64,000 nucleotides of DNA from Wocania arenilitoris (GTDB lineage: Bacteria > Bacteroidota > Bacteroidia > Flavobacteriales > Flavobacteriaceae). Positions 35,926 to 45,408 of this stretch are shown piece by piece. Where the stretch lies: positions 128,932 to 192,931 of the forward strand of contig NZ_JAKKDU010000002.1 of the NCBI RefSeq assembly GCF_021728535.1, in the 5' to 3' direction. Position 1 is the first letter of the stretch, and each line of letters starts with the position of its first letter. The notes below the pieces were generated by a model. It saw only the letters and a program-made list of their open reading frames with translations. It was not told where the DNA came from and searched no databases. A program made the translations under genes and the position numbers.

Positions 35926-37008
35926 ATGGAAAACAAAAAAGAAATGAGAGCGTGGTTAGATGCTATGAATTTAGATCACCCATTAGTAGTAGCAGGACCA
36001 TGTAGTGCTGAAACAGAAGAACAAGTTTTAAAAATAGCACACGAGTTAAAAGATACCGATGTAAGCTATTTTAGAGCTGGTATATGGAAACCAAGAACGC
36101 GTCCTGGGAATTTTGAAGGTGTTGGTGCCTTAGGACTTAAATGGTTACAGAAAGTTAAGGAAGAAACAGGCATGAAAGTATGTACTGAAGTTGCCAATGC
36201 AGCGCATGTAAAGTTAGCTTTAGAACATGATATTGATATGCTTTGGATTGGAGCGCGATCAACAGTTTCTCCTTTTATAATGCAAGAAATTGCAGATGCC
36301 TTACAAGGTACAGACAAGCCAGTTTTAATTAAAAACCCAGTAAATCCAGATTTATCATTATGGCTGGGTGGTATTGAAAGAATTTACAGTTCTGGAGTTA
36401 AAAATATAGGTGCTATTCATAGAGGATTTTCAACTTACGAAAAAACAAAATACAGAAACAAACCAAAATGGCAAATGGCAATTGAGTTTCAAAACAGATT
36501 TCCAGATATTCCATTAATTAATGATCCGTCGCATATTACTGGAAACAGAGATATGATTTTTGATGTATCTCAAACTGCACTGGATTTAAATTTTGATGGA
36601 TTAATGATTGAAACACATACAGATCCAGATAAAGCATGGAGCGATGCTGCGCAACAGGTAACACCATCTACTTTGATTCAGATTATGAGAGATTTAAAGA
36701 TTAGAAAAGAAACTGATGCCGAAGCGGAGTACCAAACAGCATTAAATAATTTAAGAGCTAAAATAGATGTTATAGATAATCAAATTATAGGATTGCTAGG
36801 TAATCGTATGCTTGCATCAGATGGAATAGGCGCTCTTAAAAAGAAAAAAAATGTTGCCGTTTTACAAAGCAAGCGTTGGAATGAAATTTTAGGTAAAATG
36901 GTTTTAGAAGGTCAAGAACATGGATTAAGTGAAGAATTTATTTTAAAAATGTTTAAAGCTATTCACCAAGAATCCATTAATCATCAAGAAAAGATAATTA
37001 ATGGATAA
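35926..37008 (+). CDS. Bifunctional DAHP synthase / chorismate mutase
   Basis: One polypeptide of 360 residues joins the first and the branch-point steps of aromatic synthesis. Residues 1-260 are a type I-beta (KDO8PS-like) DAHP synthase with VVAGPCSAETEEQ, FRAGIWKPRTRPGNFEG, IHRGFSTYEKTKYRNKP and NDPSHITGNRD. Residues 270-360 form an AroQ chorismate mutase helix bundle (LNNLRAKIDVIDNQIIGLLGNRM, KMFKAIHQESI). This fusion is typical of Bacteroidota. It closes the pheA-aminotransferase-tyrA operon and supplies the prephenate its neighbours use. Confidence 0.95.
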   Translation: MENKKEMRAWLDAMNLDHPLVVAGPCSAETEEQVLKIAHELKDTDVSYFRAGIWKPRTRPGNFEGVGALGLKWLQKVKEETGMKVCTEVANAAHVKLALEHDIDMLWIGARSTVSPFIMQEIADALQGTDKPVLIKNPVNPDLSLWLGGIERIYSSGVKNIGAIHRGFSTYEKTKYRNKPKWQMAIEFQNRFPDIPLINDPSHITGNRDMIFDVSQTALDLNFDGLMIETHTDPDKAWSDAAQQVTPSTLIQIMRDLKIRKETDAEAEYQTALNNLRAKIDVIDNQIIGLLGNRMLASDGIGALKKKKNVAVLQSKRWNEILGKMVLEGQEHGLSEEFILKMFKAIHQESINHQEKIING

Positions 37009-37020
37009 TTATAAAAAAAT

Positions 37021-37102
37021 GAGGCTGTCTGAAAAGAAGCCACTGAAAAAGTAGCTTTTTTTTATTTAAGCCTAAAAAAAGACTGCCTTTTCAGATGGCC
37101 TC
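37021..37102 (+). repeat. Long imperfect hairpin repeat / terminator
   Basis: GAGGCTGTCTGAAAAG (37021-37036) pairs with CTTTTCAGATGGCCTC (37087-37102) at 14 of 16 positions; the 50-nt interior has further short pairings and a run of eight T. It follows the aromatic operon by 12 bp and probably terminates it. The end sequences look like those of a dispersed mobile-type palindrome. The remaining 150 bp to galT show nothing distinctive. Confidence 0.6.
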
Positions 37103-37253
37103 GTTTACTTTATCTTGATTTAGCTATACATATCAAATCATATTGTATTACTTTTCTTATACGTATCGCTACTGTGTATTTTCAAAAGCTTTGGCCTCAA
37201 AAAAAGAATCAATACATACAGAATTTAAATACATTTATATAACAAATCGTTTA

Positions 37254-38276
37254 TTAAATTAAATCTCTTAATCTATCGGCTGCTTGTTCAGCTGTTATAT
37301 CACGTTGTGGTGAACCAAACATTTCATATCCTACCATAAATTTTTTAACTGTTGCATTTCTCAATAGTGGTGGGTAAAAACTCATGTGCCAGTGCCAATG
37401 TTTATTTTTATTACCATCAGTCGGTGCTTGGTGAATACCGCTTGAATATGGAAATGATGTATTAAATAATTTGTCGTAAACTTTTGTAATTTTAGAAATG
37501 GCTTCGGCATATTGTAAAACTTCATGATTATTAATATCTAAAATGTTAGACATTTGTCTTTTGGGCGCAATCATAGCTTCAAAAGGCCAAACAGCCCAAA
37601 AGGGTATTAAAACAATAAAGCTGTCATTTTCAAAAATAATACGTTCTTGTTTTTTCAATTCTTGTTTTAGATAATCGCCTAAAAGACTACTGTTGTTTTT
37701 GTTATAATAACTTAATTGTTGTGTGTTTTTTTTATCAACTTCGTTGGGAAGTGTAGACTGACTCCAAATTTGCCCATGTGGATGCGGATTGCTACAACCC
37801 ATTACAGCTCCTTTGTTTTCAAAAATCTGTACATAGTTAATTAGTTCGCTTGCTCCTAATTCTTTATATTCTTTTTGCCAAGCTTTAATAACTTTTTCTA
37901 TATCATTAACAGCCATATCTGCTAAACTCTTTGAATGATCTGGACTAAAGCAAATTACTTTACATATGCCCTGTTCACTTTCAGCTTTAAATAAACCTTC
38001 GTTTACTGTAAATTTTGGTGATGTGGTTTGTAAAGCAGCAAAATCGTTAGTAAAAACAAACACATCTGTATATTTTGGATTTACCTCTCCGTTAATTCTA
38101 GTATTACCCGCGCATAAGTAGCATTTTTCATCATATGTTAGTCTCTTTTTATTAGAAACCGCTTCATTTTGTCCTTGCCACGGTCTTTTTGCTCGGTGTG
38201 GAGACACTAAAACCCACTCGCCAGTTAAAATATTATAACGTTTATGTGAATAATCCTGTAAGTTTGTATTCTTCAT
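37254..38276 (-). CDS. galT: Galactose-1-phosphate uridylyltransferase
   Basis: GalT exchanges galactose-1-phosphate with UDP-glucose in the Leloir pathway. The 340-residue protein has the N-terminal YNILTGEWVLVSPHRAKRPWQG, the zinc cysteines in CYLCAGN, the catalytic HPH motif in GCSNPHPHGQIW and the C-terminal HKHWHWHMSFYPPL-like histidine cluster. It is 23 bp downstream of galK on the minus strand. No UDP-galactose epimerase or sugar transporter gene is nearby. Confidence 0.96.
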   Translation of the reverse strand: MKNTNLQDYSHKRYNILTGEWVLVSPHRAKRPWQGQNEAVSNKKRLTYDEKCYLCAGNTRINGEVNPKYTDVFVFTNDFAALQTTSPKFTVNEGLFKAESEQGICKVICFSPDHSKSLADMAVNDIEKVIKAWQKEYKELGASELINYVQIFENKGAVMGCSNPHPHGQIWSQSTLPNEVDKKNTQQLSYYNKNNSSLLGDYLKQELKKQERIIFENDSFIVLIPFWAVWPFEAMIAPKRQMSNILDINNHEVLQYAEAISKITKVYDKLFNTSFPYSSGIHQAPTDGNKNKHWHWHMSFYPPLLRNATVKKFMVGYEMFGSPQRDITAEQAADRLRDLI

Positions 38277-38299
38277 TTTTATAATTTAGTAATAATTGA

Positions 38300-39448
38300 T
38301 TATTTAACTAAGTGTGTGCCTTGAGAAAGCTTAATAAAATATATAGAGCAATCTCTATTAAACTTTTCTTTGTATGCTTTGGCTATTGTTTTAGCAAAAG
38401 GTTTAGCTTCGTTCTTTGCTATTAAATTTATAGTGCATCCACCAAAGCCACCGCCCATCATTCTAGCACCTAAAACGTGCTTATTTTTCTTGGCATGTTC
38501 TACAAGAAAATCTAATTCGTTACAGCTTACTTTGTATTGATGTTGTAATCCTTTGTGTGATTGAAAAATTAAAGATCCAAGAGTTTCTAAATCATTATCT
38601 TCAATGGCTTTAGATGCCATAATTACTCTATTATTTTCTTGTATTACATAAAGTGCTTTTTGAAAATTTTCAAGAGTTACTTTATCTTTTATAGATTCTA
38701 TATCTATTATGGTTGCATCTCTTAACGCCTTTACACCTAACAGTTCTGCAATATTTTCGCAAGCAGATCGTCTATCGTTATAGGCACTGTCTGATAGGCT
38801 ATGCTTAACATTAGTATTTATAAGCATGAGTTGATGATCTTTAAAATCAATTTCGTATGGTTTAGATTCTATGGTTCTGCAATCTAAAAGAAGTGCGTTA
38901 TTTTTAATACCAAACATACTGGCGTATTGATCCATGATACCACATTTAACACCTACATAATTATGTTCTGCTTTTTGGGAAATTAATATCATGTCGTGTT
39001 TTGTAAGTCCTAAATTAAAAAGTTCATTTAAGCCAAAAACCACACTGTTTTCTAATGCTGCAGATGATGACATTCCAGCACCTTTTGGGATATTACCTTT
39101 AAAAACAATATTAAAGTTACCAATTACTTTGTTTTTGTTTTTAATTTCTGCAACAACTCCACACACATAGTTTTCCCAGCTACCTTCAGCTAAAGGCTTT
39201 AACTTATCTAAATCAAATTCAACTTTACTATCCATATCTAAGGCATAGGCTGTAGAAATATTTGCGTCTGTTTTTTGAATAGCCGCTACTATTCCTTTGT
39301 TAACAGCAGCAGGAAATACAAAGCCATCATTGTAATCGGTATGTTCGCCAATAATATTAATTCTTCCTGGGGAAAAAATAAGAATTGGTTTAGTTTTAAA
39401 AATGCTGATGAAAGTATTCTTTACTTCATTTATTAATTTAGCTCTCAT
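38300..39448 (-). CDS. galK: Galactokinase
   Basis: GalK phosphorylates galactose at C1. The 382-residue GHMP kinase shows the galactokinase signature GRINIIGEHTDYNDGFVFP, the ATP loop IPKGAGMSSSAALE, the EHNYVGVKCGIMDQYAS segment and the C-terminal GARMMGGGFGGCTINL. It is placed 24 bp after the regulator and 23 bp before galT, so the three genes are one operon. Confidence 0.97.
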   Translation of the reverse strand: MRAKLINEVKNTFISIFKTKPILIFSPGRINIIGEHTDYNDGFVFPAAVNKGIVAAIQKTDANISTAYALDMDSKVEFDLDKLKPLAEGSWENYVCGVVAEIKNKNKVIGNFNIVFKGNIPKGAGMSSSAALENSVVFGLNELFNLGLTKHDMILISQKAEHNYVGVKCGIMDQYASMFGIKNNALLLDCRTIESKPYEIDFKDHQLMLINTNVKHSLSDSAYNDRRSACENIAELLGVKALRDATIIDIESIKDKVTLENFQKALYVIQENNRVIMASKAIEDNDLETLGSLIFQSHKGLQHQYKVSCNELDFLVEHAKKNKHVLGARMMGGGFGGCTINLIAKNEAKPFAKTIAKAYKEKFNRDCSIYFIKLSQGTHLVK

Positions 39449-39472
39449 ACTTATTTGTTTTTTAGCTCGGTA

Positions 39473-40480
39473 TTATAATGAGTTTCTTAATATTAAATTA
39501 TTTGGGTTTTCTATCTGAAGCGTTTCTTTATTTAAAATCATTTTAGCTAAGCGACTACCCATAACATTAAAATCTGTAGAAATAGTTGTAATACCACCTT
39601 CTACAATCTCTTTAAGCAAGGTGTCGTTATACGATATTATTCCTATGTCTTTAGATAAAATAAAATTTTTTTGTTTCATTTTCTTTATAATTTGTAGTAA
39701 GGTTTTATCATCGGGCATAATAAATAGTTCACCTTTATTTAAATGGCTGCTTTTAAAAGCGTTTATAACTTCAAAAGGAGTATTGATTTCTTCACAAAAG
39801 CGGATAAAACCTTTTAAAATTCCTTGTGGCTGCTTGTCTTTAGGAAAAATTAAAATTAACTTTTTGTATTTTTTTATTAAATGATGTGCTTTCTTTAGAT
39901 TGTTATAAAGGGCTTTTTCAAAATTTTGATATACAGCTGGGTATTGCGATAAATCGTTATGAATTTGATCTAAAATATATACTTTTTCAGGAGGCAATTT
40001 TTGTATGTCTTCAATGGTATTACTTATGTTAGCAGGCATTATTACGTAGTAATTGTATGCTCCTAAATTGTTGTCAATTAATTTTTTGAAAATGGTTTTA
40101 TTAAAATGGTGGAAATAAATATCAACTTGAGCATTATCTCCCAAACTTTCTAAAAACGAATTGTATAAATCTTCTTTAAAGGAGTTAAGTTCATCAAAAA
40201 GTAGGAACACCTTTTTTGTAATGGTAATATTTTCACTTGAAATATAATAGCCTTTACCAACAACTGATTGTATAATACCTCTGTTTTTTAATTCATTAAA
40301 TGCCATTATCACGGTATCTCTAGAAAGCGTATGGTCTTTTTTAATTTTATTAATAGAAGGTATTTGATCGCCTTTTTTTAAAGTGCCAGAAGCAATTAGC
40401 TCTTCAATCGAATTAACAATTTGCTTATATTTAGGAATGCCTGTATTTTTTTTTATTTGTATCATAAAAATGGATTGCAA
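39473..40480 (-). CDS. GntR-type regulator with periplasmic-binding-protein-like sensor domain
   Basis: The protein has an N-terminal GntR winged helix (IPKYKQIVNSIEELIASGTLKKGDQIPSINKIKKDHTLSRDTVIMAFNELKNRGII) and a ~240-residue C-terminal domain of LacI type ending DIGIISYNDTLLKEIVEGGITTISTDFNVMG. This architecture is that of sugar-responsive regulators such as AraR. As first gene of the gal operon it probably senses galactose or a derivative and controls the operon and itself. The first Met gives 335 residues; a start at the second Met (40465) gives a more usual MIQIKKNTGIPKYKQI. A repeated site lies just upstream. Confidence 0.88.
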   Translation of the reverse strand: MQSIFMIQIKKNTGIPKYKQIVNSIEELIASGTLKKGDQIPSINKIKKDHTLSRDTVIMAFNELKNRGIIQSVVGKGYYISSENITITKKVFLLFDELNSFKEDLYNSFLESLGDNAQVDIYFHHFNKTIFKKLIDNNLGAYNYYVIMPANISNTIEDIQKLPPEKVYILDQIHNDLSQYPAVYQNFEKALYNNLKKAHHLIKKYKKLILIFPKDKQPQGILKGFIRFCEEINTPFEVINAFKSSHLNKGELFIMPDDKTLLQIIKKMKQKNFILSKDIGIISYNDTLLKEIVEGGITTISTDFNVMGSRLAKMILNKETLQIENPNNLILRNSL

Positions 40481-40501
40481 ATATATAAAAATTAATAAAA
40501 A

Positions 40502-40519
40502 CCTACTAGACCCTACTAG
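40502..40519 (-). promoter_or_regulatory. Putative operator of the gal operon
   Basis: CCTACTAG occurs twice in direct repeat (40502-40509 and 40512-40519). The same stretch contains an ACTAG-N6-CTAGT inverted repeat. It lies 22-55 bp upstream of the regulator's possible start codons, a good place for autoregulation by a GntR-type protein. The binding protein is inferred. Confidence 0.5.
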
Positions 40520-40621
40520 TTTTGTTTTTTGAAAAAAGTGATTTTTTTGAATATGATTTTAGAAAAAAATCAATTTAAAGTTTCTAACTTGTTAAAAAAA
40601 ATGTTGCTTAAAATGATGAAT

Positions 40622-41212
40622 TTATTCTTTTTCCTTTTCGGGATAAGTTGGAGTAATCATAATATGAGCTCTGTGGGTTCCTGGGTTCATTATCCAAGCA
40701 TGTCCTCCTGCTCTTGGTTTAGTAGGTAAACCTGTAGATTCTGTGGTTGCAAATGGGGTGTAAACCACGTACCTTACTTTTTCATTTTCTATTTGTTTTG
40801 TTTCTTCATTAACATCGCCTCTAAGAATAATTAGCGTAGACCCATACGGTATTTTAAGTTTACCACTTTTAACTTCTTCTTCTCTGGTATCAAAAATTTC
40901 TTTAAAGTTTTTTCCTTGTTTTTTTAATTCACGACCGCGAGCCATAAATTCATCTAAATCTTTATGGTAAGCAGCAACATGAAAACCGTCTTTTTTAGGA
41001 TCGTCTGCAAGACAGATATATTGATTGTTTCCTTCTCTTAAAACCACAAAATCGCCATTTGCATTATATCCATAAACTTTTGCTTCGGATCTAAAAGCTT
41101 CTTCTAACGCTAAAATAGCGGTGTTAATTTGCCATTCGTTAGTAGGGATATTGTCTTGAGCCATTAATGAAGTGCAAAGTAAAAGGGAAAACAGTAATAG
41201 TTTTATTTTCAT
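40622..41212 (-). CDS. Secreted protein of unknown function
   Basis: The 196-residue product begins with a clear signal peptide (MKIKLLLFSLLLCTSLMAQ) with cleavage after AQ. The mature part has no domain that I can name. It is hydrophilic, with motifs YICLADDPKKDGFHVAAYHKDLDEFMARGRE, IPYGSTLIILRGD and a C-terminal GGHAWIMNPGTHRAHIMITP that contains three histidines and could bind a metal. No cysteine pair suggests redox work. It is divergent from dsbD across 338 bp, and convergent with nothing. A periplasmic location is inferred; function unknown. Confidence 0.75.
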   Translation of the reverse strand: MKIKLLLFSLLLCTSLMAQDNIPTNEWQINTAILALEEAFRSEAKVYGYNANGDFVVLREGNNQYICLADDPKKDGFHVAAYHKDLDEFMARGRELKKQGKNFKEIFDTREEEVKSGKLKIPYGSTLIILRGDVNEETKQIENEKVRYVVYTPFATTESTGLPTKPRAGGHAWIMNPGTHRAHIMITPTYPEKEKE

Positions 41213-41550
41213 GGTATTTATTTTACGTAAAAAGCTTTATAATATTTTAATTGTGTTAGAAATTAAGATATTTTTCTTTAAATCAATTCATTTGATTGTA
41301 GCTTTATCTCAAGTTCATTACATTATTCGATAAAAATCTTCTTTAAATAAAAGCATCCTACTTTTAAAAACTAAATTCATTAAAACCTATAAGTTTTTTA
41401 TACTTTTAACGTCTATTACAAAGCGTTTAAAAATTTTGTAATATAAACAGATGAAACCGACATGTATAAAATAATCTTTAAGCATACAAAAAAATGATTA
41501 TAATCATTAAAGGCTACATGTAATTAATAAAAAATAGTATAAACAAGCAC
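41213..41550. other. Divergent intergenic region with a 16-bp palindrome
   Basis: This 338-bp AT-rich gap separates the secreted protein gene (minus) from dsbD (plus). I see no ORF or RNA in it. The one clear structure is the perfect palindrome AATGATTATAATCATT at 41493-41508, 43 bp before dsbD; it could be an operator, though it does not match the 7-1-7 Fur-box layout. Confidence 0.4.
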
Positions 41551-43569
41551 ATGAAAAAATTAATTTTAATTTTAGCATTAGCAATTGGGTTCAATGCATT
41601 TTCCCAAATACTAGAGCCAGTAAAATGGACAACATCTGTTGAAAAAATTTCTGAACAGGAGTTTTATTTAATAATGAAAGCCACAATTGAAGAGAATTGG
41701 CATGTTTACTCTCAATATACAGCTGAAGGTGGCTCATTACCAATAGAAATCACTAAAGCGAAAGATACTGATGATTACGAATTGCAAGGCAAAGCTTTAG
41801 AAAGTGAGACCATTAAAAAGTTTAATGAAGTTTTTGAGGTTACCGAAACCTTTTTTGATAATGAAGCCATTTTAAAGCAAAAAATAAAATTAAACAAACC
41901 CGACGTTTCAAAAGTTACATTGAGTTTAACAGGGCAAGTTTGTAAAGAAGTTTGTTTGCAAATTGATGAGGTTTTTACTTTTTTTTTGAATGAGGATGAC
42001 CAAAACGCAAACCCTGAAAACAAAGCAATCGTTGATAATACCATTGTAAATAATAAGTTATATGGTATTACAACAGATGATTTAAGTGTTTCCAGTATTA
42101 AGTGTGAAGGTGAAGTGGCTAATAAAGCTTCTGAAGTGCAAAGCGGAGGTAAATCGTTATGGAGTATTTTCGGTTTAGGTTTCTTAGGGGGGTTGCTGGC
42201 ATTATTAACGCCTTGTGTATTCCCAATGATACCACTTACAGTAAGCTTTTTTACCAAAAAGAGTGGGCAAGATAAAAGCGAAGGAATATCTAAAGCATTG
42301 CTTTATGGGTTTTTTATATTTGCTGTGTATATTATTTTGAGCTTGCCTTTTCATTTGCTCGACTCTGTAAATCCAGATATTTTAAATGAAATTTCAACCA
42401 ATGTATGGTTAAACGTTATTTTCTTTGCTATATTTTTGTTTTTTGCCTTTTCATTTTTTGGGTATTACGAATTAACATTACCATCAAGTTGGACAGATAA
42501 AACGACACAGGGTGAAAGTTCTGGAGGTTTTATTGGCATTTTCTTTATGGCTTTAACATTGGCCATTGTATCGTTTTCTTGTACTGGTCCAATTTTAGGA
42601 TCACTGTTAGCAGGCTCGTTAACCGCTGATGGTGGCGCGTGGCAACTTACATCAGGTATGGCAGGTTTTGGGGTGTCTTTAGGCTTACCTTTTGCCCTAT
42701 TTGCTATGTTTCCGAATATGATGAATGCTCTACCAAAATCTGGTGGTTGGTTAAATACAACCAAAGTCATTTTAGGGTTTTTAGAATTGGCATTAGCCTT
42801 CAAATTTTTATCGAATGCCGATTTGGTTGCGCATTGGAGTATTTTAAAGATTGAACCATTTTTAATTATCTGGATTATCATTTTTGCAGGATTAGCTTTA
42901 TATCTCTTTGGTAAAATTAAGTTTCCGCATGATTCTCCAATTAAAAAATTATCGTTTTCAAGAATATCTGGCGGCATATTAGTAGCGGCATTTACCATTT
43001 ATTTGGTTTCAGGATTTAGAGTAAAAAAAGAAACAAATACATTTACACCCTTAACATTATTAAGTGGTTTGGCGCCTCCTGTAGGGTATAGTTTTTTATA
43101 TCCGAATGAATGCCCTAATAATTTAGAATGCTTTAAAGATTTAAAAACAGGTATAGCTTATGCTAAAAAAGTAAATAAACCTATTATGCTAGATTTTACA
43201 GGCTATGCATGTGTAAACTGTAGAAAAATGGAAGAGCATATCTGGCCATTAGAAAAAATCAACAATTATTTACTGAACGATTTTGTTCTTATTTCACTTT
43301 ATGTAGATGATAAAAAAGCATTGCCCGAAGAGGAGCAGTTAAATGTTAATCGTGTAAATGGAGGGACAAGAAAGCTTGAAAATTATGGACATAAATGGGC
43401 AAATTTTCAAACGCAATTTTTTCAAACTAATTCACAGCCATATTATGTCTTACTAAGTGCGGATGGTACAACAATTTTGAATCAACCCGTTAGTTATACG
43501 CCCGATGAAGAAGACTACGCTAAGTTTTTAGAATGCGGTTTAAGTGTTTTTAAAAAGTTAGAAGAGTAG
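41551..43569 (+). CDS. dsbD: Thiol:disulfide interchange protein, DsbD family
   Basis: This 672-residue inner-membrane protein passes electrons from cytosolic thioredoxin to the periplasm. After a signal peptide (KKLILILALAIGFNAFSQ) comes an N-terminal beta domain to about residue 180 with the pair C-KEVC. About eight membrane segments follow (residues ~205-490), with the buried cysteines in LLTPCVFPMIPL and SFSCTGPILG. The C-terminal thioredoxin-like domain has the active site YACVNCRKMEE. The arrangement matches DsbD of Bacteroidota. The partner could be reductases such as MsrA/B or cytochrome c maturation factors; the sequence does not say. Confidence 0.93.
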   Translation: MKKLILILALAIGFNAFSQILEPVKWTTSVEKISEQEFYLIMKATIEENWHVYSQYTAEGGSLPIEITKAKDTDDYELQGKALESETIKKFNEVFEVTETFFDNEAILKQKIKLNKPDVSKVTLSLTGQVCKEVCLQIDEVFTFFLNEDDQNANPENKAIVDNTIVNNKLYGITTDDLSVSSIKCEGEVANKASEVQSGGKSLWSIFGLGFLGGLLALLTPCVFPMIPLTVSFFTKKSGQDKSEGISKALLYGFFIFAVYIILSLPFHLLDSVNPDILNEISTNVWLNVIFFAIFLFFAFSFFGYYELTLPSSWTDKTTQGESSGGFIGIFFMALTLAIVSFSCTGPILGSLLAGSLTADGGAWQLTSGMAGFGVSLGLPFALFAMFPNMMNALPKSGGWLNTTKVILGFLELALAFKFLSNADLVAHWSILKIEPFLIIWIIIFAGLALYLFGKIKFPHDSPIKKLSFSRISGGILVAAFTIYLVSGFRVKKETNTFTPLTLLSGLAPPVGYSFLYPNECPNNLECFKDLKTGIAYAKKVNKPIMLDFTGYACVNCRKMEEHIWPLEKINNYLLNDFVLISLYVDDKKALPEEEQLNVNRVNGGTRKLENYGHKWANFQTQFFQTNSQPYYVLLSADGTTILNQPVSYTPDEEDYAKFLECGLSVFKKLEE

Positions 43570-43586
43570 AAACTTTTAAGCTAAAC

Positions 43587-45176
43587 CTATGACATAATTC
43601 TAGTTAAATGAAAAAACTTCTTATAGTTTTCAGGTATTTTTTCAATATCTAAAAGTGCACCTTCTTCCATGTAAGGGTAGATTTCTTCGTAAGTCTGTAT
43701 ATTATATAAACCGACTCTTTTACTAATATGATTTCTAGTTAATTCACTTGGAGCATTAAGTCCAGCTGCAGCAACAAGCTCCAAAAAACTATGTATGGTA
43801 GCTTCGTGATATTTCTTAGCGCGTGGTGCTTTATCATCTACAACTAACCCTTTAACTAAAGAGGCATTTTGAGTAGCAACACCAACAGGACAGGTGTTGT
43901 TATTACACTGTAAGGCTTGAATGCAACCAATAGAAAGCATCATAGCACGAGCACTGTTACAACCATCTGCACCTAAAGCAATGGCTCTGGCCATATGAAA
44001 ACCCGAAATAATTTTACCAGCTACAATAACTTTTATGTCTTTTCTCAAACCAAAACCTACTAAAGTATCATGTACAAATATTAAACCTTCACGCAGAGGC
44101 ATCCCCATAGAATTAGAAAACTCAACAGGTGCTGCGCCAGTTCCACCTTCGCCACCATCAACACTTATAAAGTCTGGTTGAATACCAGTAGAGATCATAG
44201 CCTCACAGAAATCCATAAACTCTTGTTTGCGCCCAAGGCATAGTTTAAATCCTATAGGTTTTCCTTCAGATAAGTCTCTAAGTTTTTTAATAAAGTACAT
44301 AAACTCCACTGGATTAGAAAACGCCGAATGCGACGGTGGCGAATGTACTGCAATACCAGGTTTAATGTGTCTTATTTTAGCTATTTCTTCGGTGTTTTTT
44401 ATTGCAGGTAAAATACCACCATGTCCAGGTTTTGCACCTTGAGATAATTTTATTTCAATCATTTTTACTTCAGGGCGCAATGCATTTTCTTTAAAGGTTT
44501 TTTCGTTAAAGGTACCATCATCATGTCTGCAACCAAAATAACCCGTTCCTACTTGCCAAATAAGGTCGCCACCATATTTTAAATGATAGTTGCTTATACC
44601 GCCTTCTCCTGTATTGTGTGCAAAACCACCCATTTTAGCGCCTTTATTTAAAGCTAAAATGGCATTGGCGCTTAAAGATCCAAAGCTCATAGCCGAAATG
44701 TTTAATAGACTAGAAGAATAGGGTTGTTTACAGTCTTTACCACCAATAAGTAAACGTGGAAACTCACCAATATCTTGAGGATTTTTTTTTGCATACATAG
44801 AATGTTCTAACCACTCATAACCAGAATGATAAACGTTTAATTGGGTTCCAAATGGCTCAGTATCGTTTTGGCCTTTTGCTCTTCGGTATACCAAAGATCT
44901 TAAAATGCGGTTTAAAGGTCTTCCTTCTGTATCTGTCTCAACAAAATATTGCATGATTTCTGGTCTAATAGATTCTAACATATATCTAAAACGACCTATA
45001 AGAGGATAGTTTCTTCGTATGGTGTGCTTTTTTTGAAGTATATCGAAAACCCCCATTATTATTAGTGGAGCTATTAATAAAAATGACCATAAAATAGGAG
45101 TCCAAAATAAAGCTACAACAGCTACAGTTAATGTAACTACTATTGAAATTAAAATAAATTTTTCACGAACTTTCAT
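43587..45176 (-). CDS. FMN-binding glutamate synthase family protein, membrane-anchored
   Basis: The 529-residue protein has two N-terminal hydrophobic segments (about 8-45), then the FMN-dependent barrel of the glutamate synthase large subunit central part: SFGSLSANAILALNKGA, GEGGISNYHLKYGGDLIWQ, LSQGAKPGHGGILP and ISVDGGEGGTGAAP. The 3Fe-4S cysteines lie in GCIQALQCNNNTCPVGVAT. The glutaminase and other GOGAT domains are absent, so this is the stand-alone GltB2-like group whose substrate is not established. It is convergent with dsbD (18 bp between stops). Confidence 0.9.
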   Translation of the reverse strand: MKVREKFILISIVVTLTVAVVALFWTPILWSFLLIAPLIIMGVFDILQKKHTIRRNYPLIGRFRYMLESIRPEIMQYFVETDTEGRPLNRILRSLVYRRAKGQNDTEPFGTQLNVYHSGYEWLEHSMYAKKNPQDIGEFPRLLIGGKDCKQPYSSSLLNISAMSFGSLSANAILALNKGAKMGGFAHNTGEGGISNYHLKYGGDLIWQVGTGYFGCRHDDGTFNEKTFKENALRPEVKMIEIKLSQGAKPGHGGILPAIKNTEEIAKIRHIKPGIAVHSPPSHSAFSNPVEFMYFIKKLRDLSEGKPIGFKLCLGRKQEFMDFCEAMISTGIQPDFISVDGGEGGTGAAPVEFSNSMGMPLREGLIFVHDTLVGFGLRKDIKVIVAGKIISGFHMARAIALGADGCNSARAMMLSIGCIQALQCNNNTCPVGVATQNASLVKGLVVDDKAPRAKKYHEATIHSFLELVAAAGLNAPSELTRNHISKRVGLYNIQTYEEIYPYMEEGALLDIEKIPENYKKFFHLTRIMS

Positions 45177-45335
45177 GTTATCAATGTTATATCCAACTTA
45201 ATAACAAATATAGTTTTAGTAAATAGAATTTCAAATGAAACCAATTATACTTTAGAAATTAAATACTTTTTTTAAACGTATTGTTTAAAAAATGTTTTGA
45301 ACCATAAAAATTTAATATTTGAGATTATAACTTTT

Positions 45336-45387
45336 TTGTGTTAGAAAGGCTACTTTATATCGACTAACACAATAATTTGTAATTTTG
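45336..45387 (+). promoter_or_regulatory. Promoter and inverted-repeat operator of the GAF gene
   Basis: TTGTGTTAG (45336-45344) and CTAACACAA (45364-45372) are perfect 9-bp inverted arms separated by 19 bp. Just downstream TAATTTTG (45380-45387) is an exact TAnnTTTG -10 box. The dyad therefore lies over the -35 to -10 region, where a repressor or activator would sit. The -10 position also argues for the downstream start at 45409. Confidence 0.55.
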
Positions 45388-45408
45388 TTATATAATAAAT
45401 ACAATATC

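Noticed and set aside
41493-41508. Classical Fur box
   Set aside because: Symmetry is 8-8 without the central base of the 7-1-7 Fur pattern, so only an unspecified palindrome is reported.
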